A DNA stretch of 64,000 nucleotides from Lycium barbarum (taxonomy: Eukaryota > Streptophyta > Magnoliopsida > Solanales > Solanaceae). The stretch is from contig NC_083341.1 in NCBI RefSeq assembly GCF_019175385.1, forward strand, positions 21,522,203-21,586,202. The letters run 5' to 3'. The position numbers were made by a program, and so were the translations under genes. The notes under the pieces are model-generated. The model was not told where the DNA came from, ran no database searches, and saw only the letters and a program-made list of their open reading frames with translations. This document shows, in pieces, positions 1 through 10,369 of the stretch. Each line of letters opens with the position of its first letter. Positions within the stretch are counted from its first letter, which is position 1.

Positions 1-390
1 AATCAACTTTTTGGCAAACTCAAAAATCTGATCTTTTACAATTTGAAACCAACCCTCTAAGGTTCCTTTTAGTAGTGTCTTAGCTGCTTTACACTTTAAA
101 CTTATTTTTTCTTAAGTCTAATTACTTAACATAAGTCCGGTCGGTTAACCATTGTTAATGGATTTTAAAGGGTGCCTAATACCTTCCCGTTAGACTAATT
201 GAACCCTTACCTACAATCTTAAGTTTCGTAGACCTTAAACGAAGTTAACTTTAGAAAATAACTTTAATGAACTTTGAGTGTCCTAATTTACCATAAATAA
301 TTAGGTGGCGACTCCCTAACTTTAATTAACCCCGGAATTACCGGAATGTTGTAAACTATTTTGGCTTCGGTTAAAATAGGGTATAACATG
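1..390 (+). repeat. 3' end of a Tat/Ogre-type LTR
   Basis: The segment carries, in opposite orientation, the same landmarks as the LTRs at 22364-28098 and 35667-39933: the block 'ggtgcctaataccttcccg' near 172 and 'attaggtggcgactcc' near 300. In the minus-strand LTRs the latter block lies about 40 bp from the LTR terminus, so this is the 3' end of a plus-strand LTR whose start lies outside the window. The terminus is only approximate because the next element (a foldback repeat) begins around 400. No target duplication could be assigned. Confidence 0.6.
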
Positions 391-399
391 TGATCGTTA

Positions 400-1070
400 A
401 GTTTTGCCCTTCGCTTGGAAAGGTGGGCGAATACCTGAGGTTCTAGGTTCGAATCCCCACTCAGGCATAAAATAAAAAAATAATTTCGCAAAGCAGGGCT
501 AGGGGGCGTGTATGCCGGATCCGGCATACACGCCTTAAGGAAAAACTAAAGTTATGCCGGATCCGGCATAACTAAAAGTCTGCCCCATAAGGCAGAACTT
601 TTTCTTAAGGCATAGTTTAATTAGTTATGCCTTATGGGGCAGACTTTTAGTTAAGGCATAACCAAAAGTATGCCCCATAAGACAACTTTTCCTTAAGGCA
701 TAGACTTTGCCTTATAAGTAAACTTTTAGTTATTTTTTAAGGAAAAGTTCTGCCTTATGGGGCATACTTTTAGTTATGTCTTATGGGGCACACTTTTAGT
801 TAAGACATAACTAAAAGTTTGCCTTGAAAAGTAAAAAAAATAAAATATATGCCTCAAGGGAAAGTCTGCCCCCTCCCTCTGACAGACTTTTAGTTAAGCA
901 TAACTAAAAGTCTGCCGGAGGGGTAAGAGCGAAATTCAAACTTTGCCTTGCGATTTTTTTTTTTAAAATTTTTGACTAAGCGAGAGTTCGAACCCGGAAT
1001 CCATGAGGTTTAGGCAAAAGTTAAAGCCCACCCCAAAAGAAGGGCAACTCTAGGAATTGCCCAACACAAT
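400..1070. repeat. Foldback repeat with tRNA-like box, copy D (left end truncated)
   Basis: The left flank has 'gaggttctaggttcgaatcc' and the right flank 'gagttcgaacccggaatcc' in the opposite sense, so the ends are inverted. Both contain a GGTTCGAAYCC motif like a tRNA T-arm or pol III box B. The interior is built of short inverted words such as 'tatgccggatccggcata' (a perfect palindrome near 512 and again near 554) and 'gccccataaggcag'. The right end carries the family terminus 'ccaccccaaaagaagggca'. The left terminus seen in copy B is missing, probably lost at the junction with the LTR fragment before it. No coding potential. Confidence 0.7.
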
Positions 1071-1520
1071 TCACCGATCACCATAAAGGTTTAGGATTCT
1101 AAATTCAATTGTATGGTTTAGGATTCTAAATTCAGTTGTACTTAAATTTGAAGTCCTAGATAGTGGATACTTTTTTTTTAAAAAATTACAATTATATCCA
1201 ATATTGAATTGCTTCTTTAAAGATATTTTAGTTCTTAAAGGGTATAAAAGTCATTCAATATTTGAAGGATATTTTGATCAACCAACATTTATATTTATGT
1301 TTTTATAATAATATAGATAAGATTCTCAAAAGCATTTTGATACATTACACATCTTTAGTTTAAAGCTACAAAATTAAAAAAAAATCTCTTATTTTTTTTA
1401 AAACTTTTGTGCCTAGTTGACACTTAAATGAAAAGAATAAGAGTAATTGTTAGATTGACGAAAACTGTGAAATACGACAGAGATTAAATTAACCTAAATA
1501 GGTCATGCCACCATAACTAT
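1071..1520. other. No gene seen; AT-rich spacer
   Basis: No open frame of interest. A short direct duplication of 'ggtttaggattctaaattca' occurs near 1088 and 1117. The rest is AT-rich low-complexity DNA. Confidence 0.5.
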
Positions 1521-1521
1521 T

Positions 1522-1765
1522 ACCGCCGTCTCAATTTATGCGACACTATTTATTTAGCACAAAATTTAAAAAAAAAAAAGAAGTCTTTTGACATTTGTGG
1601 TCTAAAATAAACCTTAGACATTTGTGTGGCTATAATTTATTTCATTAAGGGTAAACGATGAATTTTAAAGTTAAATTGTTTCTAATTATTATATAAAAGT
1701 GTCATTCTTTTTTAGATAAACTAAACAGGAAAGTGTGCTGCATAAATTGAGACGTACAGAAGGGG
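1522..1765. mobile_element. Stowaway-like MITE (diverged)
   Basis: The left end 'gtctcaatttatgcgacact' and the right end 'ctgcataaattgagac' are inverted copies of the Tc1/mariner-type Stowaway terminus (consensus around 'tctcaatttatgtggca'). The interior is AT-rich with the usual 'catttgtgtggctataa' words. Length about 240 bp fits the family. The TA duplication is not clear because both termini have decayed. Non-coding. Confidence 0.6.
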
Positions 1766-2372
1766 TATTTTGTCTCATCTTACGGACAACCAAGTGGCTA
1801 AAAGGCTGTGGTTCGAATTGCACCCTCATAAGTTCGAATCCTATTTTCTTAGAAAATATTTTCCTGAAAAAATAACTGATCTTTTTGTATTTGATATGTA
1901 AGCAGAAAATATTATTTTAAGAATATTTGTACATAATCTAGGCAAACACTATGATATGTGGGGGTGGGGGTTAAGAATGCCAGGGTGGTGGGGATAGGGG
2001 CTAAGAAGGGTGGGAGGTAGGGTGAGATGTGTTGGAGAGTGGAAGGCACAGTTAATTTGGAATGACTTATGAAACTTGTTTTTCCCTATCTATACTAAAA
2101 AAGTTAGTTTTCTTTTTTTTAAGAAACTTATTTTTCTAAATAAAATATCTTTCAGAATTTTAACCAACCAAATATGAAAAAAATTAAATTTACTTATCCT
2201 CGATACCAAACACACCCAAAGATTTACTTTTCATTGTGATTTAAATCCACTTTTACTCACGATCAACAACAAGAAAAATAAAAGATGAAAAGAACACACA
2301 TACACAGAGAGAACAAGCCTAACCTTCCATTGTTGGATCTTGCTTTGACATTCAACTTGAGCCTTTTCTATA
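1766..2372. other. No gene seen; G-rich tract near 1955-2045
   Basis: No credible coding sequence. About 1955-2045 is strongly purine and G-rich on the plus strand, with several runs of three or more G separated by short loops, so a G-quadruplex could form. The stretch after 2100 resembles a common plant repeat ending in 'ataccaaacacaccc'. Confidence 0.4.
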
Positions 2373-2381
2373 TTTTCTCTA

Positions 2382-3319
2382 CGGAAAAGGGTCAAATATA
2401 CCCCTGTACTATTGGAAAAGGGTCAAATATACCCTTCGTTATACTTTGGCTTCAAATATACCCCTGCCGTTATATTATTGGCTCAAATATACCCTTCATC
2501 CGTTAAATTTGTCCACCTTGGACATCCTATCCTACGTGGCAATGTCATTTGATGAGGTGGATGCCATGTGACATCACCACCTCATCATCCTTAACCTATT
2601 TTACTCTTCCCCTCTTCCACCACTAAAATTTCCACCCTCTCCACCACCCCGCCATTACCGCCATATAGTTACAATTCTAGAAAATGCATCTATGGAGCAT
2701 AGAAAAGAAACCAAGCAAACTTATTGAACCTTATATCTGAAGTTTGTCACATGCAATTGTGCTTTGCCTTCTATTTTGGGCTTTCGAATTGAGACGTTCT
2801 CTGCCTGTTTAATGTTTCTCTTTTTCTCTGAAGATAATGACCTTTCATTAAAGTGAACATTTTCTTCAGAGTAGATATCCAAACTGAACACCTTAATTGG
2901 AACTTGGGACAAATGAACTCGGACCAGATTTTTTGACGAGAAACCTCTCTGTTGATTCAGGTTGGTCAGTGGTCACTGTTGTTGTTGTTTTTTTTTAGAG
3001 CGGTAAGTATATGGCATCAATGGTGGTGAAGAGGGTGAAAATTTTAGTAGTGGAAGAGAAGAGGAGTAAAATGGGTTAGGGGTGATGAGGTGACAATGTC
3101 ACGTGGCATTCACCTCATCAAATGTTATTGCCACGTAGGATAGGATGTCCAAGGTGGACAAATTTAATGGATGAAGGGTATATTTGAGCCAATAGTATAA
3201 CGACAGGGGTATATTTGAGCCAATAGGATAACGACAGGGGTATATTTGGATCCAAAGTATAACGAAGGGTATATTTGGCCCTTTTTCAATAGTACAGGGG
3301 TATATTTGGCCTTTTTCCG
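2382..3319. mobile_element. Mutator-type foldback MITE, 938 bp, with perfect 9-bp TSD
   Basis: The element begins 'cggaaaagggtcaaatatac' and ends with the near inverse '...ggcctttttccg'. The inverted arms are long, roughly 2382-2660 and 3030-3319, and share 'atcctatcctacgtggca' in inverted form. It is flanked by the identical 9-bp direct repeat 'ttttctcta' at 2373-2381 and 3320-3328. A 9-bp target duplication is the hallmark of Mutator-like transposons, so a MULE transposase probably mobilised it. The arms carry repeats of 'caaatatacccct'. The centre (about 2670-2990) is not part of the palindrome and is unexplained. No transposase is encoded. Confidence 0.88.
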
Positions 3320-3339
3320 TTTTCTCTAACTAAAAATCA

Positions 3340-3730
3340 ATGGGCAATTTGCAGGAGTGATCTTTAATTTTTGTCCCTCAAATTAGTGGTCTTTAAATTT
3401 TGTCCTTTGCTAAAAATTTCTTGGTTTCCGATTCGAACCACCTGCTCAGTCAAATGTTTTTAAAAAATTCACAAGGTAGAGTTTGAATTCGTAAGGCAGA
3501 ATTTTGCATGAAGGTAAAATTCTGCCTTAAGGCAGAGTTCTGTATGAACGGAATTTTGCAAAATTCTACCTCGCGAATCTAAATATCTGCCTTGCGATTT
3601 TTTTTTATTTTTTATACTGAGCTGGGGTTCGAACCCAGAACCTCGAAATATTAGGCGAAGGACAAAAATTAAAGACCACCAATTTAAAGCACAAAAATTA
3701 AAGACCACCCCAAATGAAGGACAAGCTGCG
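3340..3730. repeat. Foldback repeat with tRNA-like box, copy A
   Basis: The left arm 'gtggtctttaaattttgtcc' is mirrored by 'aaattaaagaccaccccaaa' on the right. Each arm contains a GATTCGAACC/GGTTCGAACCC box (near 3431 and 3627). Between them lie inverted words around 'aaaattctgccttaaggcag'. Short open frames here are by-products of the repeat. The exact ends and target duplication are uncertain. Confidence 0.65.
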
Positions 3731-3781
3731 AAAAAAAAATAAAAAAGACAATCAATTCTTCCATAAGTTGGGCTTCGAAAT

Positions 3782-5464
3782 CATTTTTTTTTGCACGGAT
3801 TGCCCTTCTTTTGGGGTGGTCTTTAAATTTTGCCCCTCATATTTGTGTTCTTTAAGTTTTGGCTACCTGAGGTTCTGGGTTCGAACCCCCGCTCAGGCAT
3901 AAAATAAAAAAATAATTTCGCAAGGCAGGGCTGGGGGGAGTGTACGCCGGATCCGGCATACAATCCTTAAGGAAAAACTAAAGTTATGCCGGAGGGGGCA
4001 GACTTTGCTTTGAGACATATATTTTTTTTTTTTACTTTTCAAGGCAAACTTTTAATTATGCCTTAAGGAAAAGTTCCGCCTTATGGGGCATACTTTTAGT
4101 TATGCTTTAACCAAAAGTGTGCCCCATAAAATATAACTAAAAGTATGCCACATAAGGCGGAACTTTTCATTAAGGCAACACTAAAAGTTTGCCTTAAGGA
4201 AAAATTCTGCCTTATGAGGCATACTTTTGGTTATGCCTTAATTAAAAGTCTGCCCCATAAGGCATAATTCCTTATGGAAAAGTTTTGCCCCATAAGGTAT
4301 AACTAAAACTATGCCTTGAGGAAAAATTATGCCCCCTCCGGCATAACTTTAGTTTTTCCTTAAGGACTTTATGCCGGATCCGGCATACAATCCTTAAGGA
4401 AAAACTAAAGTTATGCCGGAGGGGGCAGACTTTGCTTTGAGACATATATTTTATTTTTTTTACTTTTCAAGACAAACTTTTAATTATGCCTTAAGGAAAA
4501 GTTCCGCCTTATGGGGCATACTTTTAGTTATGCCTTAACTAAAAGCGTGCCCCATAAAATATAACTAAAAGTATGCCCCATAAGGCGGAACTTTTCATTA
4601 AGGCAACACTAAAAGTTTGCCTTAAGGAAAAACACTAAAAGTTTGCCTTAAGGAAAAATTCTGCTTTATGAGGCATACTTTTGGTTATGCCTTAATTAAA
4701 AGTCTGTTCCATAAGGCATAGTTCCTTATGGAAAAGTTTTGCCCCATAAGGCATAACTAAAACTATGCCTTGAGGAAAAGTTATGCCCCCTCCGGCATAA
4801 CTTTAGTTTTTCCTTAAGGACTTTATGCCGGATCCGGCATACAATCCTTAAGGAAAAACTAAAGTTATGCCGGAGGGGGCAGACTTTGCTTTGAGACATA
4901 TATTTTATTTTTTTTACTTTTCAAGACAAACTTTTAATTATGCCTTAAGGAAAAGTTCCGCCTTATGGGGCATACTTTTAGTTATGCCTTAACTAAAAGT
5001 GTGCCCCATAAAATATAACTAAAAGTATGCCCCATAAGGCGGAACTTTTCATTAAGGCAACACTAAAAGTTTGCCTTAAGGAAAAACACTAAAAGTTTGC
5101 CTTAAGGAAAAATTCTGCTTTATGAGGCATACTTTTGGTTATGCCTTAATTAAAAGTCTGTTCCATAAGGCATAGTTCCTTATGGAAAAGTTTTGCCCCA
5201 TAAGGCATAACTAAAACTATGCCTTGAGGAAAAGTTATGCCCCCTCCGGCATAACTTTAGTTTTTCCTTAAGGACTTTATGCCGGATCCGGCATACACTC
5301 CCTCCAGCCCTACCTTGCGAATTTTTTTTTTTATTTTATGCCTGAGCGGGGGTTCGAACCCAGAACCTCAAGTATCCAAGCTAAGGGCAAAATTTAAAGA
5401 CCGCAAATATGAGGGGCAAAATATAAAGACCACCCCAAAAGAAGGGCAATTCTGCGAATTGCCC
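3782..5464. mobile_element. Large foldback element, copy B, with perfect 9-bp direct flanks
   Basis: The left end (about 3797 onward, 'attgcccttcttttggggtg') and the right end (to 5464, 'ccaccccaaaagaagggca') are inverted. Both arms then carry 'ctgggttcgaacccccgctc' or its inverse, a tRNA T-arm-like block, followed by an A/T-rich run. The 9-bp word 'cttcgaaat' lies at 3773-3781 and again at 5465-5473, the duplication length expected from a Mutator-type transposase. The centre is an array of three palindromic units, listed separately. No protein is encoded, so the element is non-autonomous. Confidence 0.78.
3946..5281. repeat. Tandem array of three palindromic units (427, 454, 454 bp)
   Basis: Each unit starts at a 'gccggatccggcata' palindrome (3946, 4373, 4827; the next boundary is at 5281). 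Within a unit the start 'aaggaaaaactaaagttatg' is mirrored at the end by 'cataactttagtttttcctt', so each unit could fold back on itself. Units 2 and 3 are the same length and differ, by eye, at one position (near 4548 versus 5001). Both carry a short internal duplication containing 'actaaaagtttgccttaagg' that unit 1 lacks. Non-coding. Confidence 0.9.
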
Positions 5465-5490
5465 CTTCGAAATTAACATTCAGATCTAAA

Positions 5491-5860
5491 ACATGGGTCA
5501 TTTGCGCGATTGTCCTTCCAAGGCAATGGTCTTTAATTTTTGTCCCTCAAATTATTGGTCTTTAATTTTTGTCCTTCGCTTAATACCTTGAGATTCTGGA
5601 TTCGAATCCCGGCTCAGTAAAAAAATAAAAAATTGCAAGCCAGAGGTTTGTAACAAAATTAGTCCTATTCGAGTAAAAGTTAGGTCTTAAGGCAGAATTT
5701 TGCTCAAACTCTGGCTTGTGATTTTTTTTTTTAAATTTTTTGAATGAGTGGAAATTCAAATCCGAAACCCATGAATTTTTAAGCGAAGGGCAAAAATTAA
5801 AGACTAACAATTTGAGGGACAAAAATTATAGACAAGTGCCTTTGAAGGACATTCCAGGCA
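5491..5860. repeat. Foldback repeat with tRNA-like box, copy C
   Basis: The left end 'gggtcatttgcgcgattgtc' begins an arm with 'ggtctttaatttttgtccct'. The right arm has the inverse 'agggacaaaaattatagac'. 'GGATTCGAATCCC' near 5591 and 'attcaaatccg' near 5754 are the paired, partly decayed T-arm-like boxes. The short interior contains 'ggcagaattttgc'. This copy lacks the tandem palindromic units of copy B. Confidence 0.68.
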
Positions 5861-7162
5861 AAAAAAAAAAAAAGAAGAAGCTAAAAACATCAACGTTAAT
5901 AGAGCTGTACAGGCCTACGACTCTAGGGCCATAAATCTTGATGTTTTGATTTTCAGGTTAAGACATCAGTGGGGATGAATGATTATAACATACAAATTTT
6001 AACAGCTAGGTTCTGACACCGAAATAGGTTTTATTTGTTTTCATTGAGATTGAGACCTCTGAATTTAGACACATGTCTAAATATTAAGATGTGCATTAAA
6101 ATTTATATGTCTGAATCTGAATAGACATCTAAATAATAAGATGTTGCATTAGGATTCAAATAGTAAATACTTAAGATTGGTTATTTTTTTACATTTGAAC
6201 TTTCAAATCATTGAGCTAATTGAATCGGCAAGTGCACAGACCGCTATTTAAGACATATTTAATGTTTAATTGCTTCAGAAACAATTTTAAACTACGCGAC
6301 TGAAGTTGAAAAGGTCTGAAATTAATTCTCAGCAAGCCCAACTGAAGTTGAATGTTTGAAGTTGGTATAGCTCAAGTCTAAAGTTGAGAGTGATTAAAAG
6401 AAGAAAAACAGTTGGGTATTACAAGGCCCATAAGCACATATAAATTAAATGCTTAGGTTATGTGAAGATAGACGTATTTTCGTTATTTCATAGAACAAAG
6501 GAGATGCCAAAGATGTTACGAGACAACGAGAATTATAGCAATAATAACGAAAAAGAAGAACACACAACTTTAATGTATAAATCCTCAAAGGGAAGAAAAC
6601 CAATCGTCACTAACTCTTATTTCTCAATGAAATATGTATTTACAGGATATATTGTTATGAAGAAAAATCATGTATATACAGACCGCAAAAGACCCTAAAC
6701 TTAGTCTAAATCGGATGTCCTCCAAGCTATTCTTGCTGTGGCCTTCAGCCCCTTGCTTGATCCATCACGGAGGGCTGCTGCCCCCTGCAACCCCCGCAGT
6801 CGATCAGACAAACATAACAAAACATTGTATCATTTGGAGGTTAACAGATACCAGTTAAGGTGCACTTGTTTGTTTTTTCGAAGGAATAGGACATATTCAA
6901 GTGGTGGGCTTCCATAAAATTATGCCTTGTTTGGTGCGGGCAGTGTCCTTGTCTGTGTGTCTGTCCGTTCAGAGAACCCATTTCTGAAAAAATGGTCCAC
7001 AAGGGCCCAAGAATACGAGCTTTAAATATAGGCAGGCAGCTATTATGCACGTGAATTCATGGCAACCATGGAGGATGTCATGTGTTTTTTCAACATAAGC
7101 AAAACGTATTCCGTATTTTTAGTTTATGGATCGGGAACTATAATTTTCATGTTTACTGGATG
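5861..7162. other. No recognisable gene
   Basis: 6030-6165 holds two imperfect copies of a motif around 'aataagatgttgcatta'. The 78-residue open frame at 6462-6698 and others near 6670-7050 are low-complexity, lack domains I recognise and have no codon-bias support. About 6700-7080 has a more even base composition than its surroundings and could be low-copy DNA. Confidence 0.4.
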
Positions 7163-7170
7163 ATCTGGAT

Positions 7171-7358
7171 TAGTGGCGGAGCCAAAATTTTCGTCGAGGG
7201 TGTTCAAAATATAAAAAAGTAAACATACGAAGAAGCCTAAAGGGGTTCAACATCTACTATATATACATAAAAAATATTTTTAACCTTGTAAAAACAATAT
7301 TTTTTTCCGCCAAGGAAGTTCGGATGAACACCCTCGGCTCTATGTGGCTCCGCCACTA
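7171..7358. mobile_element. hAT-type MITE, 188 bp, perfect 8-bp TSD
   Basis: The 14-bp termini 'tagtggcggagcca' and 'tggctccgccacta' are perfect inverted repeats. The 8-bp word 'atctggat' directly flanks the element at 7163-7170 and 7359-7366, the duplication size made by hAT transposases. The interior is AT-rich and non-coding. A second member of the same broad type, with its own duplication, is at 53430-53607. Confidence 0.92.
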
Positions 7359-7366
7359 ATCTGGAT

Positions 7367-8952
7367 AAGTATATTTTTATAGTATATTAAATAAATTTAC
7401 AATACAAATACCAAAGTTGAGCCACATAGCAGATCCTAGTAGCCATCACTGTGGCTCTGCCCCGCCCCTGCTCATATGATGTCATTTCCTTTACCTAGGT
7501 TTTTCAATAGATTATCCATAGAAGTGCACAAATTTGACAAAATGTGTGAAATCTAATTATTGAAGTTTAAGTGTTTCTGCCAGAAGTTCAGTCATTTTTG
7601 CGTAAATTTTAGCCTGATGGGGTGTCGGGCGATGGAGAGGAGATAATGATTGTGGCATGTCACTTATCGAACTTGCTTCTCTTACTTTTACTAGGCAAGT
7701 CATTTTCCTAATATTTAAGATTTTTTTTTTTTTAAGAAAAACATGTTTTGAAATATTTCTTGACCAGCCAAACATGAAAAACTTGCAAAATATTTTTTGA
7801 AAATATGGGTATTATCTCAATCCAGCGCTATGGGAAGTAACAATATATATACTAGGTACGGAAGGCTCGTGCTAAGCCCGGGTCCAAACTCAAACTATAA
7901 ATAGTACGTAACTTTTATTACACAAGTATAATCTGTGTCACATTTTTCTACTACATAATCAATTTAATGTAACTGCAAATTAATCATATCTTGTTGAATT
8001 ATTAAAGTTTCTTCATCATATAATTAGATAATTTAAAGAAAATTTATTATGAGGAAGTAAGTTTAGTAGGAAAATTAGCAAATATCAAAGCGCCCCAAGT
8101 GATTCAATATTCTATAAACTAACATGATAAAATATGGTAATTACAACTCGACGAAGATTATGATTTGAAAATATTTTTGTATTTTTATGAATTTGTGAGC
8201 ATGTAATTTATTTATAGATAGAAATAGATTTCTTTTGATATTTATTAATTTTCACTCCTCGTTATATGTGTCGCGGCTTTATGATAGTTAGATATGATTT
8301 TAACCTCGATTTTAATTCAAGAAATAACATAAACTCATTAAAATGAACTTCAAAAATCAACTTAGTTCTTCATTAAAAACCAAGATTAATTCTTAGTAAA
8401 CCAAACAAGAGATTTTAAAGACAATTCGATCTTGATTGATAACGCTACCTTCATTTTCAACATTTAACACTACACGACACCATTCAATAATTTTTACCTT
8501 CTATATTTGCAAGCACATATGAGCTTATTAAAAATGTAAAATCTTGGAGGTTTAAACAAATAAAGAGAAGAATATTGAGAGGAACATAGGACATGTTTAA
8601 ATGTAAATTAAGACCTAATAAATGCTTGAGTTTGAAAAGAAAATGTTGCAAAGTTACCTAAATTAATATATAAGGACAAAAAATGTTAAAAGGTTTTCTC
8701 CGGTCCATATTAAAGGTCTTTTTTAGCTTGGGCACACCCCTTAAGCAAGTACTCAGCCCTAGAAAGTAAGAAACTTCTTCACAATTATCCTTAATTAAAT
8801 AATACTAATTAATAGGTTATGTAAAAATTCACTTATCTAAAATAAGGATAATTTTTTTTTATAAAAAATTACTACCATTTTAGTTATATAAAAGATACTT
8901 TTTAGATTAAATATAAAAATTTAAAGCACTACATTATCCCGAGTAAACTTAT
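7367..8952. other. No gene seen; AT-rich repeat-like DNA
   Basis: No credible coding sequence. Near 7846 the motif 'tatatatactaggtacgg' followed by 'aaggctcgtgctaagcccgg' resembles one near 18788 ('aggctcgtgctaa'), which suggests a shared element start. The 72-residue frame at 7557-7775 shows no known domain. Position 8690-8770 contains 'ggcacaccccttaagcaag'. Confidence 0.35.
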
Positions 8953-9194
8953 ACTACTTCTTTGTCCCAATTTATGTAGTATCTTTTTTTTTTTAGTCTA
9001 TCACAAAGAATGTCATCTTTCTATAATTAGAAACAGTTTACCTTTAAAATTTTCTTTTTTACCCTAAATGAAATGATTTGTAGCCGCATAAATATTTAAG
9101 ATTTGTTTTAGACCACCCATTTCGAAAGTGTTCATTTTCTTTTTAAAATTATGCTAAATCAAATAGTGCCACATAAATTGGGACAAAGAGAGTA
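8953..9194. mobile_element. Stowaway-like MITE
   Basis: The left end 'cttctttgtcccaatttatg' and the right end 'cataaattgggacaaagaga' are inverted, with TA adjacent on both sides as expected for Tc1/mariner-type insertion. Length (about 240 bp) and the AT-rich interior fit the Solanaceae Stowaway families. Non-coding. Confidence 0.78.
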
Positions 9195-9572
9195 GAATAA
9201 AACTAACTCAAATTTGTGAAGGATTAGAATTGTGTTTAAGCCTTATAGAATGACATGTAAAGATGGTCTTATATACAAAAATATATAAAGCAACCGAAGT
9301 AATAAAATGGAAAGCAAGGGTCATAAATAGCAAGTAGACTTGGATGTGGGCCCACTGCAAACAAGAGATTAGCAATGCAAGGAAATTAAATTACAGCAGC
9401 CACGTGTAAGGAATTGAAATTCCTGTACAACCCCTGTGAGGATAAAAAATCCTTGCCATCCTCACTTATATACAAGTAATAATATTTGTTCTAAGTGCAA
9501 CTCTTACCTAACTATCTACTGTTGGAATTCTCACTTGTTGGGTAGTATATATCCCAGAAAGTTGGGAATTAA
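9195..9572. other. No gene seen
   Basis: AT-rich spacer without a supported feature. The segment 9418-9560 has a more even composition and includes 'cacttatatacaagtaa'. The function is unknown. Confidence 0.3.
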
Positions 9573-9839
9573 TTAATTCGTGCAAATTTTTAAAGAAATA
9601 GTTGCTACAAAAGTATCTTCAGGTAGAGGAAATAGAGTCCGGAACCTAAATGACCCAATAAAAGACCAAATGAACCAAAATACCAAAAAAAAAGGTGATA
9701 CCAAACTTAAAGGAGTTAACCGTAACAGCACGGTTAACTCCTTTAACGCATGAATTTCTTGCGTTAAAGGACCACCTTCATTAACGCAGTAAATTGCTGC
9801 GTTAAAGAAGGTTACAAAAATTTCCAACATTTGTTTCAC
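9573..9839 (-). other. 88-codon open frame over a cluster of three hairpins; unrecognised repeat
   Basis: I do not recognise the 88-residue translation. Its N-terminal half overlaps three perfect inverted repeats (9712-9741, 9741-9769, 9781-9805), so it is probably not a real protein. The segment about 9583-9710 is similar, in inverse orientation, to about 53020-53110: both contain 'tttggtatcaccttttttt', then 'attttggtt' and 'gggtcatttag'. It is therefore part of a dispersed repeat. It lies about 530 bp beyond the 3' end of the PMD gene remnant on the same strand, but no link to that gene is shown. Confidence 0.4.
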
Positions 9840-10369
9840 TCTATATTTTTACTCCATTTTCATGCTTTGGCCGAAGATTAGTCATGTCTAAAGACTCCGG
9901 AACGTCAATATTTTAAATAGAACCCGATGTTTTTTTTGTTCGAACAGTAATGTAGACTCAATACATCAAGCATACCTAATTGTTCGGATCGTTGTTTCAG
10001 GGGTTGTAAAGCGCTCGAAGTAAGTTTGAAACTTGTTATCATTAGGTTTAAATGTTATGTTTTTTAGGGTTTAGATTTAAGCGTGCTACTTTTTAGTTAG
10101 TGCATAACTTTATTTGGAATGTGTCGATTTTTTTTTATTATCATTAATTTAGGATTTCACATGAGTTGGTAATAAAAGATAATAAAGACTAAAGATAATA
10201 TTTATCATTAAGAAATATATACACAAAAGATATATTATCTTCATAAACTATTCAACTTTAGTATGGGTCCCACATGTAGTAGACTTTAGAATACCCCGAG
10301 GCCTAAGTCTATCCCCACCACCATCGCCATCATCGCCATCCCCCTTCCCCCTCTTAATAGCAGGGTGCT
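9840..10369. other. No gene seen; 3' flank of the PMD remnant
   Basis: AT-rich spacer. Position 10312-10349 contains repeats of 'ccatcgccatc' next to the C-terminal exon of the PMD gene remnant on the minus strand. No RNA or protein gene was recognised. Confidence 0.35.

Noticed and set aside
3841..3900. Possible tRNA gene at GGTTCGAACCCCCGCTCAGGCA
   Set aside because: Only a T-arm and acceptor-like 3' half is present. No D-arm or anticodon arm precedes it, and it is repeated in inverted orientation in each foldback.
400..5860. CRISPR-like array of short repeats
   Set aside because: The repeats are palindromic foldback units with no regular unique spacers, and the host is a plant.
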